Source: Nitrospira sp. (lineage in GTDB: Bacteria > Nitrospirota > Nitrospiria > Nitrospirales > UBA8639). From it: a stretch of 64,000 nucleotides of DNA. Where the stretch lies: contig JAPPLK010000089.1 of NCBI GenBank assembly GCA_028819435.1, forward strand, positions 1 to 64,000. The letters are read 5' to 3'. The notes beneath the pieces were generated by a model. That model was not told the DNA's origin, did no database searches, and was given only the letters and a program-made list of their open reading frames with translations. Shown here in pieces: positions 52,518-62,342 of the stretch; position 1 is the stretch's first letter; every line of letters starts with the position of its first letter. The position numbers and the translations under genes are program-made.

Positions 52518-53528
52518 TCAGGGTTTGCTCAAGCGACTGATGTGGCCCAGCGCTTTTTTGCGGGTTGCGTGGTAGGCTTTTTTGCCTTCGGTCAGGTTTA
52601 GAAACATCCGGTAATGCTGGCCGGCCATCAGCCTGTCTCCCGTCACTTCGAGAGTATACGCCAAATTCAGTTGTACTTCGGGAAGTTCAGGAGCCAATAA
52701 CTCCGCTTGCCTGAGGGCATCCAATGCTTCACCGAACCGGCCCTGCTGTTGACTGACCAAGGCTCGCTGCACCCACAATTGCGGCACCGTGGCGTCACGA
52801 GCGAGCCCTTCTACCAACGATGCCCCGGCCTTCTCCCATTGACCTAATCCCAACTGCGCCGTTCCCAACCAAAACCAGGGTTCCCAGCGTTCAGGAGGCT
52901 TCGCAAATAAGGGTTCCAGGATGTTGACAGCCCGCGCGTATTGGCGTCGCTTGATAAAAGATTGCGCGCGGGCGAGTCTGATTTCAAAGGGCGTGGCATT
53001 CCGAAGCCGTGAGGAAACCCGGTTTTTTCGTTGACCGGCTGAAGCCGAATGGGAACGGCGCGTTGGTGGCGGGTTTGCCGTGAACTGAATACCGGGAGAA
53101 GGGCCAGGCTTGCGGACGCGGTCATTCCTGGCATCAGGCAAAGCCGGGGGTGGGTCGGGCACTGAAGCCGGACCCGTTGAACCGGAATCCTCGGGCTTGT
53201 CCGTCGGGGTTGCAACAGGAAAGTCTTTCCGTTGTTCAGGCATCGACTCTACGATCCCGGAAGGAACGGGTTTTGCGGGTTTTGCGGGTTGAACGGCCTT
53301 CACCTTTTCCTGCTTCGGCATCACCTTATCAGGAGCCACAAGAAAGGGCAGACCCCATAGGTAGATCGAGATACCGAGACACCCCAGCACAATCACAAGA
53401 GCCGGCAGACGATTCGCAAGAGCCCGGGATGAGATAAGATGAACGGAAAAATCCGGGGGCACCGAATGATCCGGGCGCCGCGGACGGTCAGCCTGCAACC
53501 GCGTCAACGTATCCGCGATGATACTCAT
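52518..53528 (-). CDS. MshN-like TPR protein
   Basis: 336 residues. MSIIADTLTRLQ at the start and a single transmembrane helix (about 38-60, ALVIVLGCLGISIYLWGLPFLV) are as in MshN. A proline/serine/lysine-rich linker follows (about 80-185). Tetratricopeptide repeats lie at about 190-330 (AVNILEPLFAKPP...PWFWLGTAQLGLGQWEKAGASLVEGL). It is the last of the three minus-strand genes mshL-mshM-mshN. In MSHA-type pilus systems these assemble a secretin and its accessory proteins. Confidence 0.7.
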   Translation of the reverse strand: MSIIADTLTRLQADRPRRPDHSVPPDFSVHLISSRALANRLPALVIVLGCLGISIYLWGLPFLVAPDKVMPKQEKVKAVQPAKPAKPVPSGIVESMPEQRKDFPVATPTDKPEDSGSTGPASVPDPPPALPDARNDRVRKPGPSPGIQFTANPPPTRRSHSASAGQRKNRVSSRLRNATPFEIRLARAQSFIKRRQYARAVNILEPLFAKPPERWEPWFWLGTAQLGLGQWEKAGASLVEGLARDATVPQLWVQRALVSQQQGRFGEALDALRQAELLAPELPEVQLNLAYTLEVTGDRLMAGQHYRMFLNLTEGKKAYHATRKKALGHISRLSKP

Positions 53529-53544
53529 TGGTTGTCCTTACGAC

Positions 53545-54375
53545 TCAGGTCAGACCGATGATTTCCCGTCTAGCACGCAGGACCATGCGGAGACTGACGT
53601 GGAACCGACGACTGGCATAGGCGGCAAGCAGGGAACGATGACAAAGCTGGTTGATTCGGCGAGGCACGCCTCCGCTCAGGTAGTGCGTGAGCATCATGAC
53701 TGCGGGAGGAAACTGGAACCGGGTCCGCGGGTCTGCGATCAGCAGGCGATGCCGGATATAGTCCATGGTTTCCCGGCAATCGAACGGTTTTAATCGGAAT
53801 CGAACGCTGATGCGTTGCGACAAGGGGCGAAGCACGCGATGGGACAACGTTCGCTCGAGTTCGGGTTGGCCCACAAACAACAAACACATGAGCTTTTCTT
53901 TTTCGGTGTCCAGGTTTGACAACAGCCTGAGACCTTCCAACATTTTCCCGCCTAACCGATGCGCTTCGTCAACCAGGACGGCTACGCGCTCATCCTGCCC
54001 GGCCAATTTCAGCAACACGTGAGACAACCTGCGTTGCAAAGCGCCGAGACCGTGATCTTCGGGGACCTGTCCCGTGAGGTCCCGATAAATTGAACCCAGT
54101 AGATCCACGTACGATTGATCAGGATTTAAGAGATACGCAAAGCGTATACCTTTCGGAGGATGCCGCAACAGGTACCGGCATACCAGCGTTTTCCCGACCC
54201 CGACTTCCCCGGTCAGCATCGTCAACTCACCACTGGCGATCCCGAATCGCAAATGTGCCAAGGCTTGCAGGTGTTGCGGTGACCGGAAAAAATAATCGGT
54301 GTCCGGCGTCATCCGAAACGGGGCTTCGGTGAAGCCCAGTTGTTCGTAGCACACGTTCAGATCGAGTGTATCCAT
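53545..54375 (-). CDS. MshM/ExeA-like AAA ATPase
   Basis: 276 residues. NVCYEQLGFTEAPFRMTPDTDYFFRSPQH is the typical N-terminus of ExeA/GspA/MshM ATPases. Walker A is GEVGVGKT, Walker B VAVLVDEAH, and a sensor-type SGGVPRRINQLCHR follows. The ATG at 54373-54375 overlaps the mshL stop by one base (TGATG). Such ATPases help secretin assembly or insertion through the cell wall. Confidence 0.8.
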   Translation of the reverse strand: MDTLDLNVCYEQLGFTEAPFRMTPDTDYFFRSPQHLQALAHLRFGIASGELTMLTGEVGVGKTLVCRYLLRHPPKGIRFAYLLNPDQSYVDLLGSIYRDLTGQVPEDHGLGALQRRLSHVLLKLAGQDERVAVLVDEAHRLGGKMLEGLRLLSNLDTEKEKLMCLLFVGQPELERTLSHRVLRPLSQRISVRFRLKPFDCRETMDYIRHRLLIADPRTRFQFPPAVMMLTHYLSGGVPRRINQLCHRSLLAAYASRRFHVSLRMVLRARREIIGLT

Positions 54376-55259
54376 CACGTCACCCGCAGAATACGAGGCA
54401 TGAGGAAGATGACAAGTTCGGTGTTTCGCTCGGCCTGATAGGTGCCGCTGAAGAACGTCCCAAGTACGGGAAGATCTCCCAGCAGGGGGATCTTCCGTTC
54501 GGTAGTAGTCAGTTGTTCCTGGATTAATCCGCCGATAATCACCAACTGGCCGTCACGGACACGGACCAGCCCTCCGGACTGTTTCACCTCCAAAACAGGC
54601 GCGGTGGAGCCATTCTGTGATTCAACGGTATCGGTCAGCCGGGTGATAATGGGCGAGACGTCCATCATGATCCAGCCGTCCTGGGAAATCTGCGGGGTCA
54701 CCGAGAGGACGAGCCCCGAGGTCACAGTCCGCACCTGCTCCGTAATAATGTTCCCGGTCCCTGCCGTCCCTTGCGTCGTCGTTGAGGTAAAAAAGGATTG
54801 ATCCGTCCCGACCTTGATCAACGCCGGCTGGTTGTTCAGCGTCAGAATCCGGGGTTGGGACACCACCTGCACGTCGCCCTGCTCCTGTAAGGCTTGGATG
54901 ACGCCTTCAAAATCACCGTCGTTAAAACTGAAAGCCGCAGTCGCCGCCCGTGCGACAAAGCCGCCGGCCGGCGCCGTGATGACGTTGTCCAGCTTGAAAC
55001 TGCCCTTGGGCGTACTGAGATCGATCCGGCTCCAATCCACTCCCAGGCTGTAATCGTCCCGGAGCGCGATTTCATAAATTCTGGCCTGGATCTCAACCTG
55101 GCGATAGAGAGAATTGCGGACGTTGACCAGAAACATCGCCACCTCTTGAACCCGTCTGTGCAAATCCGTCACTTGAATGGTGCCAGACAACCGGTTCACC
55201 ACGAAACGTCCTTCGTCTGAGAGGAGGGTACCGATCTGCGTTTCAATCTCTTCCCAAAA
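54375..55259 (-). pseudogene. mshL-like secretin gene lacking its 5' part
   Basis: The frame encodes the C-terminal half of a secretin (PulD/PilQ/MshL superfamily): QVVSQPRILTLNNQPALIKVG, SLVL-type beta-barrel segments and the ending PLLGDLPVLGTFFSG. Reading upstream it stays open through TLLSDEGRFVVNRLSG and FWEEIETQIG up to 55259, and is then stopped by an in-frame TAA at 55260-55262. No start codon with a signal peptide is available. The N0/N1 periplasmic domains and signal sequence are missing, so the gene is truncated at the boundary with the unrelated STAND region. Confidence 0.75.
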
Positions 55260-55495
55260 TTACATGAGCCCTTTAAACGCCTGTATTTATAGGGGTTCGC
55301 GTTTGGCTCTACTGGTCAGTTATACTGATCGTTATACAGATTTGAGCGGGTCATTCGCGTCCAGTCCTGTTCCTTCCTCTGGCACTCTGCCTGTTCCCGT
55401 TACCAAGGAAGCCAGGCGCCCGCCCTCACGTGAAACGACCGAGCCCGCTGTGGTAAATTCCGTCGTCTTGCTCCGATACGTAGCGCAGGATCCGA

Positions 55496-58400
55496 ATGGC
55501 CATCCTTAGAATCGATATCGAAAGGGCCCTCGATGAGCTCATCTCTCAAGAGGAGTGGCTACGTTTTCAGAGGCTGGCGGTAATACTCGGCAGGCAGCGC
55601 TGGCCCAAACTCATAGCGCACCAGCCCAAGAAGGATTTCGGCCTTGATGCCTACGTGCCTGGGAGCGAGACGCCGGAAAAGGTCGGCAAGGGACTCGCCG
55701 CCTCGATCACAGCAACGCAGGAAAAAGTTTTTGGCGACGCAAAAAAGGCCAAGGAAAACTTTCCTGATCTAAAGACGCTTCTCTTCGTGACGCCAGCCAT
55801 AGTCGGCAACTCCAAGCGAAGGAAGTGGGGAGAGGCCATTAAGAGAGACTACGACCTCGAGCTGCTCATCATCGAGCGTGAGGATGTCATCTCGCTGATG
55901 ATGATGCCGGAGAACGCTCGGCTCTACAAAAACTTCCTCCACCTCAATATCGATGTCGAACCGGAGGTCGCAGTTCTCATTGATAGAACAAGGCATGCTG
56001 CCGACGCTGTCACTCAAGCATGGGCTAGGAAAACAAAAGGCCATCCGCTCATCGATCTCACAGCGGTGCAGCTCGACCTGAATGGTGCGGAGTCTGCCGA
56101 CGTGCTGTCGCTTGCGCAAATCGACCAGGCGCTGTCACAGAGCGGTCGTATCGTTCTCGAAGGGCCCGCCGGCCGCGGAAAGACCACGACGCTGATACAG
56201 CTCGCGCAGCGCGCGTGCAATGCCAGCACACCGCTCATAGTGGGACTTCCGTTGTGGATAAGGTCGCGCCAGAGCATTCTCGAATACATTGCCTGCATGC
56301 CTGTGTTCCAGGCCGAAGGTCTCACGTCAGCTGACCTCGCGCGGGTGCAGCAGACGGAACCTTTCCTGTTTTTGCTGAACGGCTGGAATGAAATTACGGA
56401 GTCGAGTTCCGTGCAGGCAAACGATGCACTCCGGGAACTCGAGCGTGACTTTCCGAGCGCGGGCATCCTTGTCGCGACCCGCACGCACCACTTGACCCCG
56501 CCGCTGCCCGGCGCATTGCGTCTGCGGTTGTTGCCCCTGGGACGCGGGCAGCGGGCAGCTTACTTGGCAGACCGCCTGGGCGCGAACGGTGCCGATCTCC
56601 GCGCCCTTGTCGAAACCGACCCGTCGCTTGATGGGCTGACTCGCACGCCGTTCATCCTGTCGGAAGTCGCTTCGCTGTTTGAAGCTGGCACCGAAATTCC
56701 CTCTACGAAATTCGGCGTCCTCGCCCAGGTTCTACGTCTGCACGAACAACGTGACGAGCACAGAAACTCGCTCCAAGCGGCACCGATCTTCGGCCAGCAA
56801 ATGGCCTACCTGAAGGCTCTCGCAAATAAGATGACCCGCCTCGGTGCGGTGGCATTGTCCGAGGCTGATGCGCGCGCCGTCGTTACCGCCGTCGCAGGAG
56901 AGCTTGTGGACCGTGGACAGATCGAGCGGGCGGGGGCACCGGAGGTCATCGCGACGCTCACAGCGCACCACGTTCTTGAGCGCATTGAGTATCCGGAAAC
57001 GGTGTTTCAATTCGACCATCAGCAGCTTCAGGAGTATTGCGCAGCGCTCGACGTCCGCGCGCCGCTTCTCGACCTGCGCGACGATGACTGCGACGCGATA
57101 GACCGTTTCACTGCCGACTACGTGAACGATTCGGCGTGGGCGGAACCGCTGCTCATGATTGCCGAGACTCTTGCTGAACAGACCGCCAATGCAGGAACCG
57201 ACAGGCGAAACATCCACGCCGGCAAGAAGCTGGTGGATATGGCGCTCATGGTTGATCTGGTATTCGCCGGTGAGCTTGCGCAGCTTTGCGGTCCGACCGT
57301 CTGGAATGAAGTCCGCGCGGCGGTTGGCGAGCGCTTCCGTGCCACGCACGCACTCCCCGACGGGAACTATCAGCAGTATGCCATCGCCGCCATGCTCGCA
57401 AGTGGCGCGGACGACTTCCACGACATCATCCTGCCGCTCTTGTCGGGACAAGACAGGCAAACGCGGCTTCGCACGTACCGGCTTTGGCCGGACATCCAGC
57501 TTTCGTCGCTCGGATCGAACTGGCGCGAGCACGTGCGCGGCTGGAACGAGGAGGCGCGAGCAGATTTCGTCTCTGAACTGCTTTATCATCGTGTCGATGG
57601 CGAGATTGCCTCCTTCGCTGTGGAGGACAACAGCGTCGCGGTGAAGAAGGCGGCTGTCTCCGGTCTCATGTGGACCGGGTCTGACGACGCGCTGACTCGT
57701 GTCCTCGAGTCGATGGATGCGCGCACTTTCGAAGAGGTTGCGCGCAAAAACCCCGATGATATGCCTCCGGCCCTCAGACCTAGCGCCATCGCGGCGATGT
57801 GGAGATTTATCGAGAGGACGACTGACCATCCGGCCCGCCTGCGAACCGCGCTTCATCTGATCGAACTCGGCGAGCCAGGCCTGGACGACGTCCTCAAGGA
57901 TGCGATAGCGGCGTTGACCGGCGGCGACATGCAGAACCTGGATTCGCACTACATCCTGCCGGCACTTAAATATCTGCATAAGTCCGATCCGGCTTGGACC
58001 AGCGAGTGGGTGGTAACCCAGATTGCCGAAGGCGTCCACTACGGGTACGAGGAATGGTTACCATTCGCGACCGTCATTCCCGATGACCTCGTGGAGACCT
58101 ACCTGTATCGCCTTGAGACCGAAGACCTCAAGCCCTCGCACCTTGAGGGCATGCTAGCTTTGATCGCTACGCGGGCGGATGCAGGGCTTGCGACGAGGTT
58201 GTTTAAGAAGATCCGCGAACTGCGATGCAGGGTGGATGCGGACCCCAGCCAGCAACATAAATTCGAGTGGCGAGTGATGAGACAGTTGAAGGCTGTGTTT
58301 CATCGTCTTCCCGGCGACCTCGCCGCGGCCGGCGTCCTCTCGTCCGTCAAGGTCGGCGACCCCCTCGACATCAAAGTCGCAGTTGACCTATTTAGCAGGG

Positions 58401-60001
58401 TCGCCAGGTCCGACCTGGAACCACTACGCGTCGGCGACGACGACCTGAAGGCACGCCTCCGCACATACCTGAAAAGCAGCGTCAAGCTCGTGCTCTGCCA
58501 GGATGACTTCAACGGCGAGGAAAAAGCCAACCTAGCATCGTCGATTGCACAGGTCGGAAAACCCGAAGATATGGTCGACCTAGTGCAACTCATCCGCGCC
58601 GACATCGAGAGGATGCACCGAGGCCGGGATGCGCGAGCGGCCGGCGACCGTGGACCCCGCGCCAATGGCGGCATCATGAGCTACGCCGGATGGCATATCG
58701 CCGCCGTCATGCACCTCGATCCGGCCAGCGCCGAGCGGGTGCTTATTGACCTGCTTCCCGAGCCGGAATACTTCTCCGACGTCGCGGTCGCCATGGCGTG
58801 CGATTTCTTGCCAAAATCGGAACGTTCCTTCGTTCGGAATCTACGATACGATTTGATGTGGGCCGCGCGCGACGACCGCTCCCCCCCGCCTGACGACGAC
58901 CAGCGGCGCACACGATTCGTCGCTGCACTCAATGCCGAGATCAAGCGCCTGCGAGAGCAGAACCAAGACGGGAAACCCGACGCCAGGCCTAAAGCGTGCG
59001 CAACGGCACTTGCCACAATCGACGGCCGCGGGTCGGCGGCAGCGGTGCTCGACGTAATTGCCATTCCCGCACAGTGCGAATACATCTGTCTCGACGCTGC
59101 TGAGCGTCTGTTGATGGCGGGTGTCATATTGCCCACGACCACCACATTCGCTCTGGTCGATTCCATCTTCGAGCGGACAGACGAGCGGATGCAGGATTCA
59201 GACAGATACCTTCTCCCCCGCGTCCTTGCACTCTGCCCCTTCGTTGACGACCCGGCGGCAGGGATCGCCAAGATGCGCGACGTACTCCGCAAGCGGCGGT
59301 TCTGGGGTTACGAACTGCGCGAACTGATCACCGCCCTCGGCGAGAGCCGATCGGATGCCGCCATTGACCTTCTGTACGAACTTGCCTCCGACGCGCAGAC
59401 GTTCGAACAATGCGCGGACAATGTCATCAACGCCGTCGCCATGCTCGATACGCCGCGTGCACGCGAACTGCTCCTGAGTTTTGTCGATCCGGACATAAGG
59501 ACCATCGCGCTGACGCACCGTTCTCACCGCATGGACGTGGTGATCGCGCGGCTCGGGGAACTCGCCCAGCGCAAGCCGGAAACTGCCGGGCGGTTGCAGA
59601 AATTGTGCGAACGCGATCTGCCGGAGATCAATCGGCATGTCCTCTCGAAAGTTATGGGCTGGTTCGGAACGCCCGAGGCCCTGATCGCCAATCTGAACCT
59701 GATCGATGACGCTAAACCCTCGGCGATTCCACGAGGCGTCTGGGACCAACTGAAAAGCGCTTTCGTCGAGCGACAACCCTACGGGCAAAATTCCAACACC
59801 TTTACGTTACACGCGCGAGCCTCAAACGAGTTACGCGCCCGGTTGTTCAGGATGGCACTCGAGGATAGTAAACGGCGAAAATCCGCTTTCATGCTTCTCG
59901 GACAAATCGAAGTATGGCGCCTTGAGCATGGCAGGCCGACGGACGAACCCCGTCACCCCAATCTCGCATCCGGTCAGTCTTGGCCGCCCATGGAGTTCTG
60001 A
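55496..60001 (+). CDS. STAND/NACHT NTPase with N-terminal nuclease-like domain and C-terminal solenoid
   Basis: 1501 residues. Residues 1-150 resemble restriction-endonuclease-like domains, with DFGLD51 and a TQE76K77 pair where the D...(E/Q)xK ligands are expected. A NACHT-type NTPase follows, with Walker A GPAGRGKTT (223-231), Walker B-like FLFLLNGWNEI (290-300) and GILVATRTH as sensor. A winged-helix-like segment spans about 470-530 (PETVFQFDHQQLQEYCAALD), then 900 residues of helical repeats (HEAT-like solenoid). This is the architecture of antiviral STAND (Avs) and bacterial NACHT proteins: solenoid recognises a phage product, NACHT oligomerises, and the nuclease acts. No partner gene is adjacent. 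The start is ATG 55496. It replaces the 5' end of mshL. Confidence 0.8.
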   Translation: MAILRIDIERALDELISQEEWLRFQRLAVILGRQRWPKLIAHQPKKDFGLDAYVPGSETPEKVGKGLAASITATQEKVFGDAKKAKENFPDLKTLLFVTPAIVGNSKRRKWGEAIKRDYDLELLIIEREDVISLMMMPENARLYKNFLHLNIDVEPEVAVLIDRTRHAADAVTQAWARKTKGHPLIDLTAVQLDLNGAESADVLSLAQIDQALSQSGRIVLEGPAGRGKTTTLIQLAQRACNASTPLIVGLPLWIRSRQSILEYIACMPVFQAEGLTSADLARVQQTEPFLFLLNGWNEITESSSVQANDALRELERDFPSAGILVATRTHHLTPPLPGALRLRLLPLGRGQRAAYLADRLGANGADLRALVETDPSLDGLTRTPFILSEVASLFEAGTEIPSTKFGVLAQVLRLHEQRDEHRNSLQAAPIFGQQMAYLKALANKMTRLGAVALSEADARAVVTAVAGELVDRGQIERAGAPEVIATLTAHHVLERIEYPETVFQFDHQQLQEYCAALDVRAPLLDLRDDDCDAIDRFTADYVNDSAWAEPLLMIAETLAEQTANAGTDRRNIHAGKKLVDMALMVDLVFAGELAQLCGPTVWNEVRAAVGERFRATHALPDGNYQQYAIAAMLASGADDFHDIILPLLSGQDRQTRLRTYRLWPDIQLSSLGSNWREHVRGWNEEARADFVSELLYHRVDGEIASFAVEDNSVAVKKAAVSGLMWTGSDDALTRVLESMDARTFEEVARKNPDDMPPALRPSAIAAMWRFIERTTDHPARLRTALHLIELGEPGLDDVLKDAIAALTGGDMQNLDSHYILPALKYLHKSDPAWTSEWVVTQIAEGVHYGYEEWLPFATVIPDDLVETYLYRLETEDLKPSHLEGMLALIATRADAGLATRLFKKIRELRCRVDADPSQQHKFEWRVMRQLKAVFHRLPGDLAAAGVLSSVKVGDPLDIKVAVDLFSRVARSDLEPLRVGDDDLKARLRTYLKSSVKLVLCQDDFNGEEKANLASSIAQVGKPEDMVDLVQLIRADIERMHRGRDARAAGDRGPRANGGIMSYAGWHIAAVMHLDPASAERVLIDLLPEPEYFSDVAVAMACDFLPKSERSFVRNLRYDLMWAARDDRSPPPDDDQRRTRFVAALNAEIKRLREQNQDGKPDARPKACATALATIDGRGSAAAVLDVIAIPAQCEYICLDAAERLLMAGVILPTTTTFALVDSIFERTDERMQDSDRYLLPRVLALCPFVDDPAAGIAKMRDVLRKRRFWGYELRELITALGESRSDAAIDLLYELASDAQTFEQCADNVINAVAMLDTPRARELLLSFVDPDIRTIALTHRSHRMDVVIARLGELAQRKPETAGRLQKLCERDLPEINRHVLSKVMGWFGTPEALIANLNLIDDAKPSAIPRGVWDQLKSAFVERQPYGQNSNTFTLHARASNELRARLFRMALEDSKRRKSAFMLLGQIEVWRLEHGRPTDEPRHPNLASGQSWPPMEF

Positions 60002-61419
60002 CTTTCCTCCTTGACATAATGGGACAGTTACGCCCTTCGCTCACATCTCAGTAACGGATCCGCTCCGTCCGGCATCAGAAACTTTGTCGACTTGGAGCTT
60101 GTCCTTTCCAGTGATGATGTGTATGCGGCTGGAGTTCTATTTGTGGTAGCGGGGTGACTGGCCCACGTCCCCCGCGTCCAGCTAGCCGAAATCACCTACA
60201 TGCCCGCCTAGACGGGGTTTGTGAATCTGGGGCTCGCCCCCGAGCGGCGCTGAGGGAGAGCGTGCGGAGAACGTTTCTCTAGAGAAACATTCTCCGACAG
60301 AACCTGACGCGGATGGCGTTCACTTGATCGGGCTGGCGCACTTGACGGATCTGGACGACGACGCGTCGTCGTTGGGTCTCGGCGATGAGGGGTTCCATGA
60401 TCATGAGTGATCAGGATTGGGCGATCCGGGTCCCAGGGGGCAGCGATGTAGGCGCAGGCATTAGTCGGCCTCGTTGTCTTTCATGATGGACCTGGAATGT
60501 GATGGAACGCTATGAGACTGTCTCGTGGCTTCTCTCCGACAAGCTGGCACTGGCCACACCAGGGAGGGAAGACAAGGGAATGAGGACCAATTAGCAGCGA
60601 TATGTCGAAACGCTGATTGCCGAGGAAGAACCCCTCTCCTCCCTCAATCTCACCCGTCGATCGGACTACACGAGATATCAAACGCATGGCGAGGAAGGCT
60701 TGGGAATCATGAGGATCGTGGCCTTCTGATGTTGGAACAACGCAGGACCAAGCGGCTGGCTCTTTGCTTGGAAGAAAGGGACCGTCAGGTGCACGGACCA
60801 GGCGTGGAGGTGCAGCAGCGACGCCAGGTTCATGTGATACGCGTGTCATCATGACCGGTGAGCGCATGACACCATGTCGCGAACAAGGAACTCATCACGC
60901 GCGCGTCTCATGCTCGCCACCCCGATGAAGGCCCTCGGTCATCGGACTGTGCTGGGTGTCACGAGCAGTCGCCCAACCTCGTGTTCTCAGGCCCCACACA
61001 AAGACAAGACCCTCTCGAAGGACCACAGCGGGCAACAGGCCCGACCACGAAAGAAGGCCGAGTACGCGACAAGCTGGTCGCATCACGTGGAGGAGGCGAG
61101 GCCGCGTCCCCCCGCCTCCACAACGAAAGGCCTCTCAAGCTGTGATCGGCCGCTGTGGGACCCGCCCGGCAAGAAGGCACGGTTTTCCGCGTCACGGGGA
61201 ACACCCTCCGCGATCCTCGAGTCACATCCTCAAGATGCAACCGGTCACCCTCCGGTTCGCTAGGAGGGGTCACTCCGACCAAGGTGTGAATGACCGCCGT
61301 CGTCCATTGAACCCATCGCCCTCCGTGAACTTGCCCCACCCGTTCCGTGTCTCGCCCCCTTCGAACGTCCCCAAAATACCGCGCAGTTTCTCAGGGAAAC
61401 TGGTTGGTTAAATCCTTCA
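60002..61419. other. gene-poor stretch after the STAND gene
   Basis: 1.4 kb without a convincing gene. Several frames over 100 codons exist on both strands (for example 60481-60867 minus and 60874-61263 plus), but all overlap each other, have no good ribosome binding sites and read like non-coding GC-rich DNA. A palindrome is noted at 60265-60296. Parts may be decayed mobile-element sequence; no transposase motif was recognised. Confidence 0.5.
60265..60296. repeat. palindrome CGGAGAACGTTTCTC/GAGAAACATTCTCCG
   Basis: CGGAGAACGTTTCTC followed by TA and GAGAAACATTCTCCG, one mismatch in 15. It lies 264 bases after the STAND stop. It could be a terminator-like hairpin for that gene, a protein-binding site, or an element end. 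There is no T-run, so a factor-independent terminator is not certain. Confidence 0.6.
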
Positions 61420-62342
61420 AAGCGCGGTCGCCTTACGGGGCGCCAGGACAGGGCCACCTCACTCGCCATGTTCGCTGCCCCGTCCTGGTTCTCGCCCCGT
61501 GGCCGGGGTCGTGTCTCGCGCATTCTACCGCCCACTCTACCCCTGACACGACCCATGTCGCGTGTCAGGGGTGAATTCACCGGTGAATGCGGCGGTACAT
61601 TGACCGGCTCCAACGTGTCGCCGGTCGCGGGACCGGCCCGGGTCCGGTCAGGGCCGGGCGCCGGGAGCGCCGGCACCCGGCAGAGGCTCCGCCTCTTTGC
61701 CCAACGCGCCGCTGGACGCGGCTTTTTGGCCAATTCACCGTCGGGACCTGGGAGCGCCAGGTCCCGACCAGGGGCGCCGCCCCTCTGGCACCACACCCCC
61801 CGCTGGACGCGGGGGAAGTGGGCCATTCACCCCGCTGCGCGGTCCCGGCTGTTGCGAGGGGTCGCCAGCCGTGACCAACCCCCGGAGAGGTTGCGCTACG
61901 CTCCACCTCCCGCCGCTGGACGCGGCTTGAGTTCCAGGGGTTGGTCACGGCTCGCTCCGGCTGCACACGTTGGCGCTCAGTTTCCCGCATTTTGGGGGCG
62001 CGTTATTGCACTTTTTTGACGTGTGTGCGCGAGCCGGGACCGCGCAGCAGCCCAACCCGTGAGGCGTCGCTGGGGCTCGGCCTCCCGTCGCCTCCGCCTA
62101 GGGGCCGAGTCGTTGGTCTTCCGGTCGCCCGTCACCTCGTCTGGGGCCGATGGTGTCGGGCTCGTTCACGTCGCATCTGTCGATCCACGTGAACCGCACC
62201 GGCGGCCGGTTCGCTGGGGCTCACCGGACCGCCTGCCTCGATTTGGGCATCGAGTCTGCGCCGCGGGCCAGGTTGGCGAGAACGACCTGGATCGTCGCCG
62301 TCAACAATCGGGGATCCTTCACAGAAGTCAGAAACTCGCTGA
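61420..62342. repeat. GC-rich hairpin and repeat region
   Basis: Very high GC with many short self-complementary units. CCCCTGACACG at 61540-61550 pairs with CGTGTCAGGGG at 61561-61571. GAGGCTCCGCCTC lies near 61684, and a larger CCAGGTCCCGACC/GGGACCTGG pair lies near 61744-61772. CCGCTGGACGCGG occurs three times, at about 61709, 61799 and 61913, with unequal spacing. None of the open frames is supported. GGTGAATTCACCGGTGAATG at about 61570 looks like an insertion-sequence end, but no transposase is present. Confidence 0.5.

Noticed and set aside
56732-58039. 435-codon minus-strand frame inside the STAND gene
   Set aside because: Antisense to a continuous 1501-codon frame with clear NTPase motifs; this frame has no recognisable domain.
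60481-60867. 128-codon minus-strand frame after the STAND gene
   Set aside because: No ribosome binding site, competing frames on the other strand, and no family; treated as non-coding.
61706-61926. CCGCTGGACGCGG copies as a possible CRISPR array
   Set aside because: Only three 13-base units with unequal spacing (about 90 and 114 bases), no unique spacers of constant length, and no cas genes.
61260-62019. Overlapping frames of 137-188 codons on both strands
   Set aside because: They exist because GC-rich DNA has few stops; sequence is dominated by P/R/G from the hairpin repeats.
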